Under the pieces are notes generated by a model, which was given only the letters and a program-made list of their open reading frames with translations, searched no databases and was not told the origin of the DNA. Shown one piece after another: positions 35,176-43,684 of a stretch of 64,000 bases of DNA (the stretch's first letter is position 1; each line of letters opens with the position of its first letter). Origin of the DNA: Neobacillus soli NBRC 102451 (GTDB taxonomy: Bacteria > Bacillota > Bacilli > Bacillales > Cytobacillaceae); the NCBI RefSeq assembly GCF_001591665.1, contig NZ_BCVI01000057.1, forward strand, positions 27,119 to 91,118, given 5' to 3'. Both the position numbers and the translations under genes were made by a program.

Positions 35176-36438
35176 TTATTTTTTATTATTTGATGCTATT
35201 TTATCCTCAACTGCTTTTTGAGCCGCTTTTAGTCCTTTGGTAATATCTAATTTCCCATAAATGGCATCACCGACTAATTTATCAATTTCTTCGGCTACAA
35301 AGCCATTATATTTGTAATCAAATATTTTAAGAGACTTTTGCAATTCAGGATCTTTGACTAAAAATGATTGTGGTAAATCTTGGTACTCCGGATTTTCCAA
35401 TGTCACTAATGAAGCAGGGTTTTGGCCAGCTTTAGCCCATGGAAGTGAGTTCTCTCTGACAAAATCAAGGAAATCCGTTATTCCTTTTGTCTTCTCTTTA
35501 GATCGATTTTCGTCCTTAAACATAACGAATTGATGAGAGGAAGTCCAGTTTACAATTTTATCAGGTGAAATCTGAGGAAAGTTTGTTAATCCCCAATTTA
35601 ACTTTTTCGAATCTTTTAAGCTATTTTGCATCCATATACCTTCTGGATAAAAGATTGCTTTACCGGATTTGAATAACTGACCAGGGTCTTCTCCATCCTT
35701 GTTAGCAATCTTGTTATCAATTAAACCTTTTAATAATTCAAGTGCTTCCTTAGCTTCTGGAGTATTAAGTGTTGGTGTCTCACCGTCACTAGTAATATCT
35801 CCACCAAGTTGATTGTAAATGGATAAAAAGATTGGTCGGGTCCAAGTTATTCCAACACCTGTGATTTTGTCCTTTTTAGACATTTCTCCAGCTTCTTTAA
35901 TTTCATCAAATGTTATAACGTTATCATCGAGTGCATTTGGTGCATATTTTTCTAGTAAATCTTTATTGTAATACATAACAAAACTGTGTACATCTAATGG
36001 AACACTATATCTACTACCATTAATTTCACCTATATCCCATCCTGCTGGTACATAGTTTTCTGCTTTAATTTCAGGATAATCAGCCAATTTATCATCATAA
36101 GTTGTTAATAAGTCATTGCCAACAAACTGTTTAATTCTCTCAGCATGTACAATTGTTAGATCAGGAATACCTTTTCCTGAGTTCACTACTGTTGGGATCT
36201 TTTTATACATATCATCCGCAACCATTGAAACATTCTTTATTTTGAATTTTGGATTTGTCTTATTATATTCATTAACGATTTGTTTCATATTTTCGCCATC
36301 AGGTCCTGTAAACGGATTCCAATATAGAATTTCGTTTTTAGCTGAACCTGAAGAACTTGAGCTAGATGAACTACAGCCTGATAAAGCCATCATAATCGCA
36401 AAAAGTATAGAGAACATTAATACCGCTTTTCTCTTCAT
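35176..36438 (-). CDS. sugar ABC importer substrate-binding lipoprotein
   Basis: A 420-residue lipoprotein of the family-1 extracellular solute-binding proteins. The signal ends in lipobox MALSGC (Cys22), followed by an eight-serine linker. The fold is typical: EILYWNPFTGPDGENMKQIV at the start, VPLDVHSFVMYYNKDLLEKY at about residues 146-165, and LFKSGKAIFYPEGIWMQ near 265. Ligand probably an oligosaccharide released by the locus's GH43 enzyme. GGGGG precedes the ATG. First gene of the importer operon. Confidence 0.93.
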   Translation of the reverse strand: MKRKAVLMFSILFAIMMALSGCSSSSSSSSGSAKNEILYWNPFTGPDGENMKQIVNEYNKTNPKFKIKNVSMVADDMYKKIPTVVNSGKGIPDLTIVHAERIKQFVGNDLLTTYDDKLADYPEIKAENYVPAGWDIGEINGSRYSVPLDVHSFVMYYNKDLLEKYAPNALDDNVITFDEIKEAGEMSKKDKITGVGITWTRPIFLSIYNQLGGDITSDGETPTLNTPEAKEALELLKGLIDNKIANKDGEDPGQLFKSGKAIFYPEGIWMQNSLKDSKKLNWGLTNFPQISPDKIVNWTSSHQFVMFKDENRSKEKTKGITDFLDFVRENSLPWAKAGQNPASLVTLENPEYQDLPQSFLVKDPELQKSLKIFDYKYNGFVAEEIDKLVGDAIYGKLDITKGLKAAQKAVEDKIASNNKK

Positions 36439-36565
36439 TTAATTTCCCCCTGATTTTTTTTATAATATAACTACAAATCCTTTCAGCTTGTATCCTGCCC
36501 CCCCTTCTTCCTTCCGAGTTAATTAATAGATAGAACACGTTTAAATAGATATTATTTTTATATAA

Positions 36566-36607
36566 AACCAACTTGATTGAATATTTATAATTTTCAATCA
36601 AGTTGGA
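36566..36607 (-). terminator. terminator after the GH2 pair
   Basis: AACCAACTTGATTGAA and TTCAATCAAGTTGGAT give a stem of about 15 bp around an 11-nt AT-rich loop. On the minus strand GGTTTTATAT follows. It lies between the GH2 operon and the binding-protein gene, so the importer needs its own promoter in 36439-36560. Confidence 0.78.
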
Positions 36608-36642
36608 TCATACTTACCTATTATCAATGAAGAAAAAATAAG

Positions 36643-38439
36643 CTAACTGACAACATCGACATGCCACATATCGTTAATTTCCCGGATCCTTTTTAAATCA
36701 CATTTTGGGATTCGATCGTAAGTTAGTATACCGTTAATTTCCTGCTCTACATCTGTTAACTGTGTATAACAAAATCCATGTAATGAATGGGAATCAAAGA
36801 TTGCTTTCAGGACTCGTTCATAATCGGCTATATAATCTTCCTCATTCGAAACGGAAGTATAACCCCATCCACTTTCATCTCCGACTTTATACCCGATTCC
36901 ACCAAACTCTGTTAGCAAAATGGGCTCATCGGAGTGATCGAATCCTTTTGTGTAAATCCTTCGCCCTGCTGGTCTAGATTTAAGTAAGTTTTCTTTATTT
37001 AATACTGAATTTCGAAACTCATTGTATTTTTCAACTTCATCTTTTCGTCCATGGTTATAATTATGAATAGCACATATATCAGTCTTTGTTAATTCCCATC
37101 CATCATTAGAAATAACTAGCCTTGTTGTGTCAAGAGAATGGATTAAATGATACATCGCTGCCGAGTGGTGCTTTTGTTGTTCATTATTACAAATGAGAGG
37201 AACTCCCCAGCTTTCATTCAAAGGAACCCAAGTTACAATACATGGATGATTGTAGTCACGATTAATGATTTCTATCCATTCATTTGTCAGACGTGCAACC
37301 GCTTCTTCACTATACGAAGGAGAAGAAGCACATTCTCCCCAAACAAGGAAACCTAATTGATCCGCCCAATAAAGAAATAGTGGATCTTCAACCTTTTGAT
37401 GTTTTCTACATCCGTTAAATCCCATTTCCTTTGATAATTCGATATCTTTCTTTAAATCTTCCTCTGTTGGAGCAGTTAATAAACCTTCTGGCCAGTACCC
37501 CTGATCAAGTACTAGTTTTTGATAATACGGCTTATTGTTTAGATAGACCATCCCATTTTCAGTATGAATTTTTCTCATTCCAAAGTAAGATGTAATTTCA
37601 TCTAGTATATGATTTTGTTCTCCCACACGAATCTTTACATCGAATAAATTTGGACTTTCTGGTGTCCAGTTCCAACCATTATGATGGAACCCAGTTCGAA
37701 ATATTTTCCTATTATAGAGATTAATAGCTCTTCTGAAAAAACCTTCATGAATTTTTACGGTATCGTTTGCTACATGTTCGCCTTTAAAGGTAATCTCAAT
37801 TTCAAGAATTTTATTCACATAGTCACCTGATAGTTCAAAATCAATGATAATATCACCATTGTCAATATCTGGCGTGAATTTCACCTTATTTATATGAGTT
37901 TTGTTTACTGCCTCCAACCATACTGTCTGCCAAATACCAGTAGTCCGTGTATACCAAATCCCGGTCGACTTTTCAATCCAAGATTGCTTTCCTCGAGGAA
38001 TCGTTTCCTCACTAGAAGGGTCTTCAGCTCTTACAACAACTGATTGCGTTCCATTTTTCAAATAATTAGTTATATCAAATGAGAATGGTGTATGTCCACC
38101 TTCATGAGTACCTGCGAAATTTCCGTTTATGAAGACCATTGCCCGATAGTCTACTGCACCAAAGTGCATAATAATTTGCTTGCCAGCCATTGAATCAGGA
38201 ATGTCGAATTGGCGACGATACCAGACCCAATCATGAAAGGTAGAATCGTTTATCCCGCTAAGCTTTGATTGATATGCAAAGGGGACATTTATTCTTTGTT
38301 TGAATTCCCTCTTTTTTTCAAACCATTTTCCTTCTAATCCTATATTCTGATCATCAAATTCAAAATCCCATTCACCATTTAAATTATACCAGTCACTTCT
38401 TTTTAATTGTGGGCGAGGGTATTCCTGTCGTAATGTCAT
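36643..38439 (-). CDS. glycoside hydrolase family 2 protein (copy 1)
   Basis: A 598-residue intracellular enzyme with the GH2 order: sugar-binding jelly-roll (about 1-185), immunoglobulin-like domain (about 190-290) and TIM barrel (about 295-598). The acid/base is Glu409 in WVPLNESWG and the nucleophile Glu511 in LLTEFGGIG. GH2 enzymes cleave beta-galactosides, beta-glucuronides or beta-mannosides and, in some branches, arabinosides; which applies here cannot be read from sequence. AAGGAG precedes the ATG. It is a paralogue of the gene 25 bp upstream and in the same operon. Confidence 0.88.
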   Translation of the reverse strand: MTLRQEYPRPQLKRSDWYNLNGEWDFEFDDQNIGLEGKWFEKKREFKQRINVPFAYQSKLSGINDSTFHDWVWYRRQFDIPDSMAGKQIIMHFGAVDYRAMVFINGNFAGTHEGGHTPFSFDITNYLKNGTQSVVVRAEDPSSEETIPRGKQSWIEKSTGIWYTRTTGIWQTVWLEAVNKTHINKVKFTPDIDNGDIIIDFELSGDYVNKILEIEITFKGEHVANDTVKIHEGFFRRAINLYNRKIFRTGFHHNGWNWTPESPNLFDVKIRVGEQNHILDEITSYFGMRKIHTENGMVYLNNKPYYQKLVLDQGYWPEGLLTAPTEEDLKKDIELSKEMGFNGCRKHQKVEDPLFLYWADQLGFLVWGECASSPSYSEEAVARLTNEWIEIINRDYNHPCIVTWVPLNESWGVPLICNNEQQKHHSAAMYHLIHSLDTTRLVISNDGWELTKTDICAIHNYNHGRKDEVEKYNEFRNSVLNKENLLKSRPAGRRIYTKGFDHSDEPILLTEFGGIGYKVGDESGWGYTSVSNEEDYIADYERVLKAIFDSHSLHGFCYTQLTDVEQEINGILTYDRIPKCDLKRIREINDMWHVDVVS

Positions 38440-38464
38440 AACCTTCTCCTTTTACTGTGAATAT

Positions 38465-40222
38465 TTATTTATTGTTAATTGCTCTAATTTTGTTAACATC
38501 TACTTTTGGTTCCCTATCTTCTTTTAGTAAACCATTAACCTCTTGCTGCACATCGCTAAGTTGTGTATAGCAAAATCCACTAATATATGAAGTATTTTTA
38601 ATTGCTTGAGTAATAGATTCATAACGATGTAAGAAGTCATCTTCACTCTTTACCTGATTCCCATAGCCCCAGCCTTTATCAGAATTGAATGCAATACCCC
38701 CATATTCACTTATAATGATAGGCTGTCCTTTATATTGATAGCCTTGTGCCATAGCATGCTTAAATTTATTAAATGCTATATCGTTATTCACCACTTTTTC
38801 TTTATCTATATATCGATTTAAAAATTCATCACCATATTCTACATAATCATGTAAGGAAATAATGTCTGAAATCGTGTGCTCCCAGCCATCGTTTACAATA
38901 ACTGGACGCATACTATCCAACGCTTTTGTAAGATGATAAATCCCCTCTGTAAACTTTTGTTGTTTATGATCTGTATATATATTTTTCACACCCCAGGACT
39001 CATTAAACGGTGTCCATGTAATGATGCATGGATGATTATAATGCTGTTTAACAACCTCTATCCATTCCTCTGTAAAATTTTGAACCGCCTCATCTGAAAA
39101 TTCATAGGTAGCAGCCATTTCCGACCAAACGAGTAGACCTTTTTTATCTGCCCAATAAAGATATCGCTGATCTTCCACTTTCATATGCTTTCTTACTCCG
39201 TTGAAGCCCATCTCTAATGTTCGATCAATATCCTCAATAATCGCTTCTTCTGAAGGTGGTGTTAAATGCGACTCTTGCCAATAGCCCTGATCTAAAATAA
39301 GTTTTTGGTAGAGAGGAATATTATTAAGCAATACATTCCCGTTTTCTATTGAGATTTTCCTCATCCCAAAGTACGACTTCACATAATCTACTACTTCACC
39401 ATTCTTAAATAATGTAAATTCTATATCATACAAGTTGGGGGATTGTGGACTCCAACGAACAACTCTCCAATGATGAAAATCACTTGCAATATTTGTTGTA
39501 ACTGTTTGATTCGAACGGCTTATGGTTTGATCGAATGATTGAATCAGCTGACCTTCAAACAATATGGATGTTTTTAACAGAAGGGTCTGATTAAGGTCGC
39601 CTGAAATTTCATATGAAAACTCAACCGATTCAGTATCTATATCTGGTGTTATTTTGACCGCTTGAACATGTGTTTTATTTAAAAACTCAAGCCATACAGT
39701 TTGCCAAATCCCTGTTGTTTGAACATACCAGCATTCATAATTTTGATCTAACCATCTCTGTTTTCCTCTTGGCTGGTAGCAGCTTTGACTATCTTCGTTT
39801 TTCACTACAATATTTAATACATTTGTCCCATCTAAATAATCAGTTATATTAAAGGAAAGAGCTATTTGCCCACCCTTTCTTTCACCAACAAATGCGCCGT
39901 TCACCCATAACTTTGTTTTATAATCAGCTGCTTGGAAGTGGAGTATAATCTCCCTATTTTCATATTCACTAGGAATTGTTATGCTTTTTTGATACCAGAC
40001 ATTAGGACAAAATCCTTCCTCTCCAATACCGCTAGCTTTTGTTTCATATGTAAAAGGCACCATAATTTTTTTATCAAATTTTGTTTCTTTGTACCATTTT
40101 TCCTGTTCACCTTTGTTCTCTTTATCAAATTTAAAATTCCACTCCCCATTTAAATTCAACCATTCTGCCCTTTCAAATTGCGGCCTTGGATATTCTTTTC
40201 TTGGTATATTTTCTACTGTCAT
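38465..40222 (-). CDS. glycoside hydrolase family 2 protein (copy 2)
   Basis: A 585-residue GH2 enzyme collinear with copy 1: both begin REYPRPQL/F-K/E-R and share SFxITDYL, TTGIWQTVWLE and EMGFNGVRKHMKVED. The acid/base is Glu408 in WTPFNESWG and the nucleophile Glu506 in IISEYGGIA. No signal peptide, so it acts on imported sugars. AAAGGAG is 9 nt before the ATG. First gene of the two-gene operon; a near-perfect palindrome (40276-40299) lies 55-80 bp upstream. Confidence 0.88.
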   Translation of the reverse strand: MTVENIPRKEYPRPQFERAEWLNLNGEWNFKFDKENKGEQEKWYKETKFDKKIMVPFTYETKASGIGEEGFCPNVWYQKSITIPSEYENREIILHFQAADYKTKLWVNGAFVGERKGGQIALSFNITDYLDGTNVLNIVVKNEDSQSCYQPRGKQRWLDQNYECWYVQTTGIWQTVWLEFLNKTHVQAVKITPDIDTESVEFSYEISGDLNQTLLLKTSILFEGQLIQSFDQTISRSNQTVTTNIASDFHHWRVVRWSPQSPNLYDIEFTLFKNGEVVDYVKSYFGMRKISIENGNVLLNNIPLYQKLILDQGYWQESHLTPPSEEAIIEDIDRTLEMGFNGVRKHMKVEDQRYLYWADKKGLLVWSEMAATYEFSDEAVQNFTEEWIEVVKQHYNHPCIITWTPFNESWGVKNIYTDHKQQKFTEGIYHLTKALDSMRPVIVNDGWEHTISDIISLHDYVEYGDEFLNRYIDKEKVVNNDIAFNKFKHAMAQGYQYKGQPIIISEYGGIAFNSDKGWGYGNQVKSEDDFLHRYESITQAIKNTSYISGFCYTQLSDVQQEVNGLLKEDREPKVDVNKIRAINNK

Positions 40223-40275
40223 TCAATATATCTCCTTTAAATAGCTACTAATTATTAAATAATCAAAGTGTTTTG

Positions 40276-40299
40276 TTACTTGAAAGTGCTTACAAGTAA
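40276..40299. promoter_or_regulatory. candidate operator of the GH2 operon
   Basis: A 24-bp inverted repeat with arms TTACTTG and CAAGTAA and matching inner AAG/CTT; 10 of 12 base pairs are symmetric. It lies just downstream of an AT-rich possible -10 region and upstream of the GH2 start. The likely binder is the GntR/LacI-type regulator encoded next door. It does not match the AraR consensus ATTTGTACGTACAAAT. Confidence 0.45.
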
Positions 40300-40326
40300 A
40301 TTTTATATTAAGTTATATAACATTCA

Positions 40327-40344
40327 TATACTAAATTTAGTATA
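40327..40344. promoter_or_regulatory. 18-bp perfect palindrome upstream of the GH2 operon
   Basis: TATACTAAATTTAGTATA is fully self-complementary. Its half-site TATACTAA recurs once in the gap upstream of the regulator gene (near 41629). A possible second operator or part of the promoter. Confidence 0.35.
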
Positions 40345-40390
40345 AAATATACTTTACCAAATAGTTAATTTAAAATGTACATAAAAAAAT

Positions 40391-40434
40391 AAAACCCAAA
40401 CTAAGACAGAGATCATGTCTATGTTTGGGTTTTA
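40391..40434 (-). terminator. terminator of the sugar-locus regulator gene
   Basis: On the minus strand AAAACCCAAAC-AT-AGACA, loop, TGTCT-TA-GTTTGGGTTTT, then ATTTTTTTAT. It lies 62 bp after the regulator stop. Confidence 0.88.
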
Positions 40435-40495
40435 CCCATATTTTGAAACTGGATACCTACATTGAACGAAATTAATTTCATAAGAGCCGCATAAT

Positions 40496-41584
40496 CTACG
40501 TTAATATTGTTTCTGCCAATTCCACCTCTTCACTCAATTTAAGCGTAACAGGTACATACATTCTTTTCGGCTCATATTTTCCCTCAATTTGTTCTAAGAG
40601 GAGATCAACTGTCTTTTTACTGCATTCAGCAATGTCTTGCTTTATAAACGAAACACCTGGTATACCTGGTGGATCAAAGGTTAGTAATTCAATCTCCCGG
40701 CATGTTTCTTTCTTTAGAGAACTAATGGCTAAATGAGTATAAAGCGCTAATTCAGCATTCATTGTAAATACAGCTGTTATTTCAGGTTTACTCAATAGAA
40801 ATTCTTTAATTAGCTTTGGTGTTTTATTGGGTGATATTTCATTAAAACCCAATGTCAGCCATAGATTCTTATTAATTGTCGTTTTCCTTTTTAAAAAGGC
40901 ATTTTCAAATCCTTTAGACCTCTCGTCAGTTACTGTATTTGTCATGATTGGAGATACAAGCCCAATATTTTTATGTCCTTTATTTAATAAGTGTGTGATA
41001 GCTTCGCAAGTTCCAAGCTCATTCTCAGAGGTCACACTATAAGTTAAAATATTCTCCATATACCTGTCAATTAATACAAATGGGAATTTATCCAAAGAAA
41101 GTCTTAGCACAGCATCATTATACGTTTCTTTTTCTGTAGGAAAAATAATCATTCCGCTCACTTTCATTTTTCGAAACATCTCTATAGCATTTGCTTCTTC
41201 AAATTGAGACTCTCTTGTGATCTTAATTATAAGATTATGTCCATTCTTTGAAACATATTTTTCAATATAATTAACAAACTCTTGGTCAATTTTCGTTTTC
41301 ATACTTGGAAGAATAAATCCAATTAATCCTTTCGATTTATTCGGTTGTTTGATTGGAGTTGTTAGGTTACTCTCACAAACAAAAGTTCCCTTCCCTTTAA
41401 TCCTTTCAACTATCCCTTCTTCGGCAAGACCAGCAAGTGCATTTTTAGTCGTAATCTGACTAACATGAAATTCTGCAGTTAACTCTTTTTCAGAGGGAAC
41501 ACGGTCACCTACTCGAAGCTTACCAGATTGAATTTGCTCTTTAATTTTATTTTTAATTTGTTGGTATAGAGGCTCATTTTTTAT
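40496..41584 (-). CDS. GntR/LacI-type transcription regulator of the sugar locus (AraR-like architecture)
   Basis: The first ATG (41302) yields only the 268-residue LacI-type sugar-sensor domain. The same frame continues without a stop for 94 more codons and encodes a full GntR winged helix: PLYQQIKNKIKEQIQSG, VPSEKELTAEFHVSQITT and ERIKGKGTFV. A TGA lies two codons before the predicted start. No ATG, GTG or TTG exists in this stretch; ATA at 41584, after AAGGGTGA at normal spacing, gives MKNEPLYQQI and 362 residues, about the length of AraR. It probably represses the GH2 and importer genes until a sugar binds. Either ATA is used or the start codon has mutated. Confidence 0.8.
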   Translation of the reverse strand: MKNEPLYQQIKNKIKEQIQSGKLRVGDRVPSEKELTAEFHVSQITTKNALAGLAEEGIVERIKGKGTFVCESNLTTPIKQPNKSKGLIGFILPSMKTKIDQEFVNYIEKYVSKNGHNLIIKITRESQFEEANAIEMFRKMKVSGMIIFPTEKETYNDAVLRLSLDKFPFVLIDRYMENILTYSVTSENELGTCEAITHLLNKGHKNIGLVSPIMTNTVTDERSKGFENAFLKRKTTINKNLWLTLGFNEISPNKTPKLIKEFLLSKPEITAVFTMNAELALYTHLAISSLKKETCREIELLTFDPPGIPGVSFIKQDIAECSKKTVDLLLEQIEGKYEPKRMYVPVTLKLSEEVELAETILT

Positions 41585-41924
41585 CTTAGCTCACCCTTAA
41601 CTCAATAATATTCTAACTTATATTAAGTATACTAACGCCTAATATATAATTCTACCTTTTATTCAAATTAAAGTTTAATTCCGTCAAGAAATATCTAGAG
41701 ACTTGAATCTTTTATCTTCAGCATTTTTATGAATAATTATAGTTATCACCTAGCAAATTTTGTTCCTTTAACACTTGTTAGGGATTGATGATTTAAGAGG
41801 CAGGTTTCCACAGAAGGAGATAGTTAAGATAGATAAAGCCTTCATCCCTTTTGGAATGAAGGCTTTATACTACTAGAAAGAGTTCAGACCCCCCTAAGAT
41901 CGAGAAGGGGGTTTGAGGATTGAA
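41585..41924. other. 340-bp gap between regulator and rocA
   Basis: It holds the regulator's promoter region, one TATACTAA half-site near 41629, and the rocA terminators. No gene or RNA is supported. Confidence 0.5.
41833..41870 (-). terminator. rocA terminator region
   Basis: A 14-bp stem, ATAAAGCCTTCATTCC with GGGATGAAGGCTTTAT, lies 55 bp after the rocA stop. A GC-rich hairpin CCCCCTT/AAGGGGG (41888-41913) lies just before it on the transcript and lacks a T run. Confidence 0.78.
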
Positions 41925-43472
41925 TTAATACATCTCTGAAGTTGTCTTCGCTTGCATGTGAAGTAGTAAGTAGTCAGGCCCGCCTGCTTTGGAGTCGGTT
42001 CCGGACATGTTGAAGCCGCCAAATGGCTGATAACCAACAATCGCGCCTGTACAGCCACGGTTGAAGTAAAGGTTACCAACATGGAAGTCTTCACGTGCTT
42101 GTTCCATGTGGGCACGATTTGTGGTGATAACTGCACCTGTCAAACCATACTCGGTATTGTTAGCAATTTCGATAGCTTCATCAAAATTTTTCGCTTTTGT
42201 AAAACCGACTACTGGGCCAAAAATTTCTTCCTGCATAATACGCGCTTTTGGAGCAAGATCTGCAATGATTGTTGGTTTGATGAAATAACCTTTAGAGTTA
42301 TCGCCTTCTCCGCCAGCCATTAGCTTACCTTCTTGCTTGCCAATTTCAATGTATTCCATGATTTTTTTGAAGGCGTTGTTATCAATAACTGGCCCCGTGT
42401 AATTGGAATTGTCTACTGGATCCCCAATCACTAATTGATTCGTTAATTCAACAACACGGTTCAATACTTGATCATAAACATCTTCCACAATTACCGCACG
42501 GGAACATGCAGAACATTTTTGTCCGGAGAATCCGAATGATGATGCCATGATGGATTGTGCTGCAAGCTCAAGATCGGCTTCACTGTCAACAACGATGGTA
42601 TCTTTTCCGCCCATTTCAGCAATTAAACGCTTCATCCAAACTTGGCCTTCGTTCAATTTAGAAGAACGTTCGAAAATGCGAAGTCCGACTTCACGTGAAC
42701 CTGTGAAGCTAACGAAACGAGTATCTTTGTGGTCAACTAAATAGTCGCCCACTTCGGAGCCGTTTCCTGGTACGAAGTTTAATACGCCTTTTGGCAGACC
42801 TGCTGCTTCCATTACTTCAACAAATTTAGCCGCAACAATCGGTGTGGTTGAAGCTGGCTTTAGTAGAACTGTATTACCAGAAACAATGGCTGCTACCGTT
42901 GTACCTGCCATGATAGCGAACGGGAAGTTCCATGGTGAAATGATAATCCCTACTCCAAGTGGAATATAGTCATAACGGTTATATTCGTCTGGACGGCTAT
43001 TAACGGGTACGCCATTTTTCAAACTTAACATTTGGCGGCCATAATATTCAAGGAAATCGATTCCTTCTGCCACTTCCACATCTGCTTCTCTCCATGATTT
43101 ACCTGCTTCTTTTGTTAAAAGGGCAGAGAACTCGCTTTTACGGCGACGAATCATCGTTGCTGCTTTAAATAGCACATCCGCGCGAACTTCGGGCTTAGTT
43201 TTTTTCCATGTTTTAAATGCTTCGACAGCTGCCTGCATTGCTTTTTCAGCAAGTTCTTTACTCGCTTTAGAAACACGGCCAATAACTTGTGCGGTATTAG
43301 CTGGATTATAGGAAACAATTTTATCTTCTGTTGTAATCTTTTCGCCGCCGATGACTAGATCGTAGTCCTGACCTAAATAGCCTTCAACGGTTTCTAACGC
43401 CTTTAGATAGGCTTGGCGGTTTTCTTCAATCGAAAAATCTGTAAATGGTTCGTGCTTATAAGGTTGTACCAT
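41925..43472 (-). CDS. rocA: 1-pyrroline-5-carboxylate dehydrogenase
   Basis: Oxidises glutamate semialdehyde (pyrroline-5-carboxylate) to glutamate with NAD+, the last step of proline, ornithine and arginine breakdown. It has 515 residues of the aldehyde dehydrogenase superfamily. The catalytic Cys320 lies in [12 protein letters not shown], the general base Glu286 in IAEMGGKD, and SPWNFPFAI near 179-187 is the cofactor-site hallmark. No proline dehydrogenase gene lies next to it. A sigma-A-type promoter and a CcpA-like site lie just upstream. Confidence 0.95.
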   Translation of the reverse strand: MVQPYKHEPFTDFSIEENRQAYLKALETVEGYLGQDYDLVIGGEKITTEDKIVSYNPANTAQVIGRVSKASKELAEKAMQAAVEAFKTWKKTKPEVRADVLFKAATMIRRRKSEFSALLTKEAGKSWREADVEVAEGIDFLEYYGRQMLSLKNGVPVNSRPDEYNRYDYIPLGVGIIISPWNFPFAIMAGTTVAAIVSGNTVLLKPASTTPIVAAKFVEVMEAAGLPKGVLNFVPGNGSEVGDYLVDHKDTRFVSFTGSREVGLRIFERSSKLNEGQVWMKRLIAEMGGKDTIVVDSEADLELAAQSIMASSFGFSGQKCSACSRAVIVEDVYDQVLNRVVELTNQLVIGDPVDNSNYTGPVIDNNAFKKIMEYIEIGKQEGKLMAGGEGDNSKGYFIKPTIIADLAPKARIMQEEIFGPVVGFTKAKNFDEAIEIANNTEYGLTGAVITTNRAHMEQAREDFHVGNLYFNRGCTGAIVGYQPFGGFNMSGTDSKAGGPDYLLLHMQAKTTSEMY

Positions 43473-43487
43473 TCTTTAACCCTCCTA

Positions 43488-43545
43488 TGTAATAAAACGT
43501 TTACATCCACTGTCCATTCTATCATGATTCTTTTCTGAGCCGCAA
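43488..43545 (-). promoter_or_regulatory. rocA promoter with a possible cre site
   Basis: TTGCGG (43545-43540), an 18-bp spacer and TAGAAT (43521-43516) make a plausible sigma-A promoter with a start near 43509. Directly downstream, TGTAAACGTTTTAT (43505-43492) matches 12 of 14 positions of the cre consensus, where bound CcpA would block transcription. No -24/-12 sigma-L promoter is seen. Confidence 0.45.
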
Positions 43546-43568
43546 TGATTTAAGAATTGTAAAGAAAA

Positions 43569-43654
43569 CTCGCCGATTGGCGAGCCCGTTAGGGGGGTTC
43601 ATGAGGCGTAGTTGCCCTTATGCCTGATTGGAAAGTTATACTTTCCAATCGGCA
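43569..43654. repeat. pair of palindromes between rocA and camS
   Basis: CTCGCC-GATT-GGCGAG (43569-43584) and a longer hairpin TGCC-T-GATTGGAAAG, loop TTATA, CTTTCCAATCGGCA (43621-43654). Neither has a T run on the minus strand in the right place. Their role is unknown. Confidence 0.6.
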
Positions 43655-43684
43655 AAAAAGACCAGACACTACGGCCGGGTCTTA
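43654..43684 (-). terminator. camS terminator
   Basis: On the minus strand AAGACC...GGTCTTTTTTG, a short 6-bp stem overlapping the camS stop codon and followed by six T. Confidence 0.6.
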
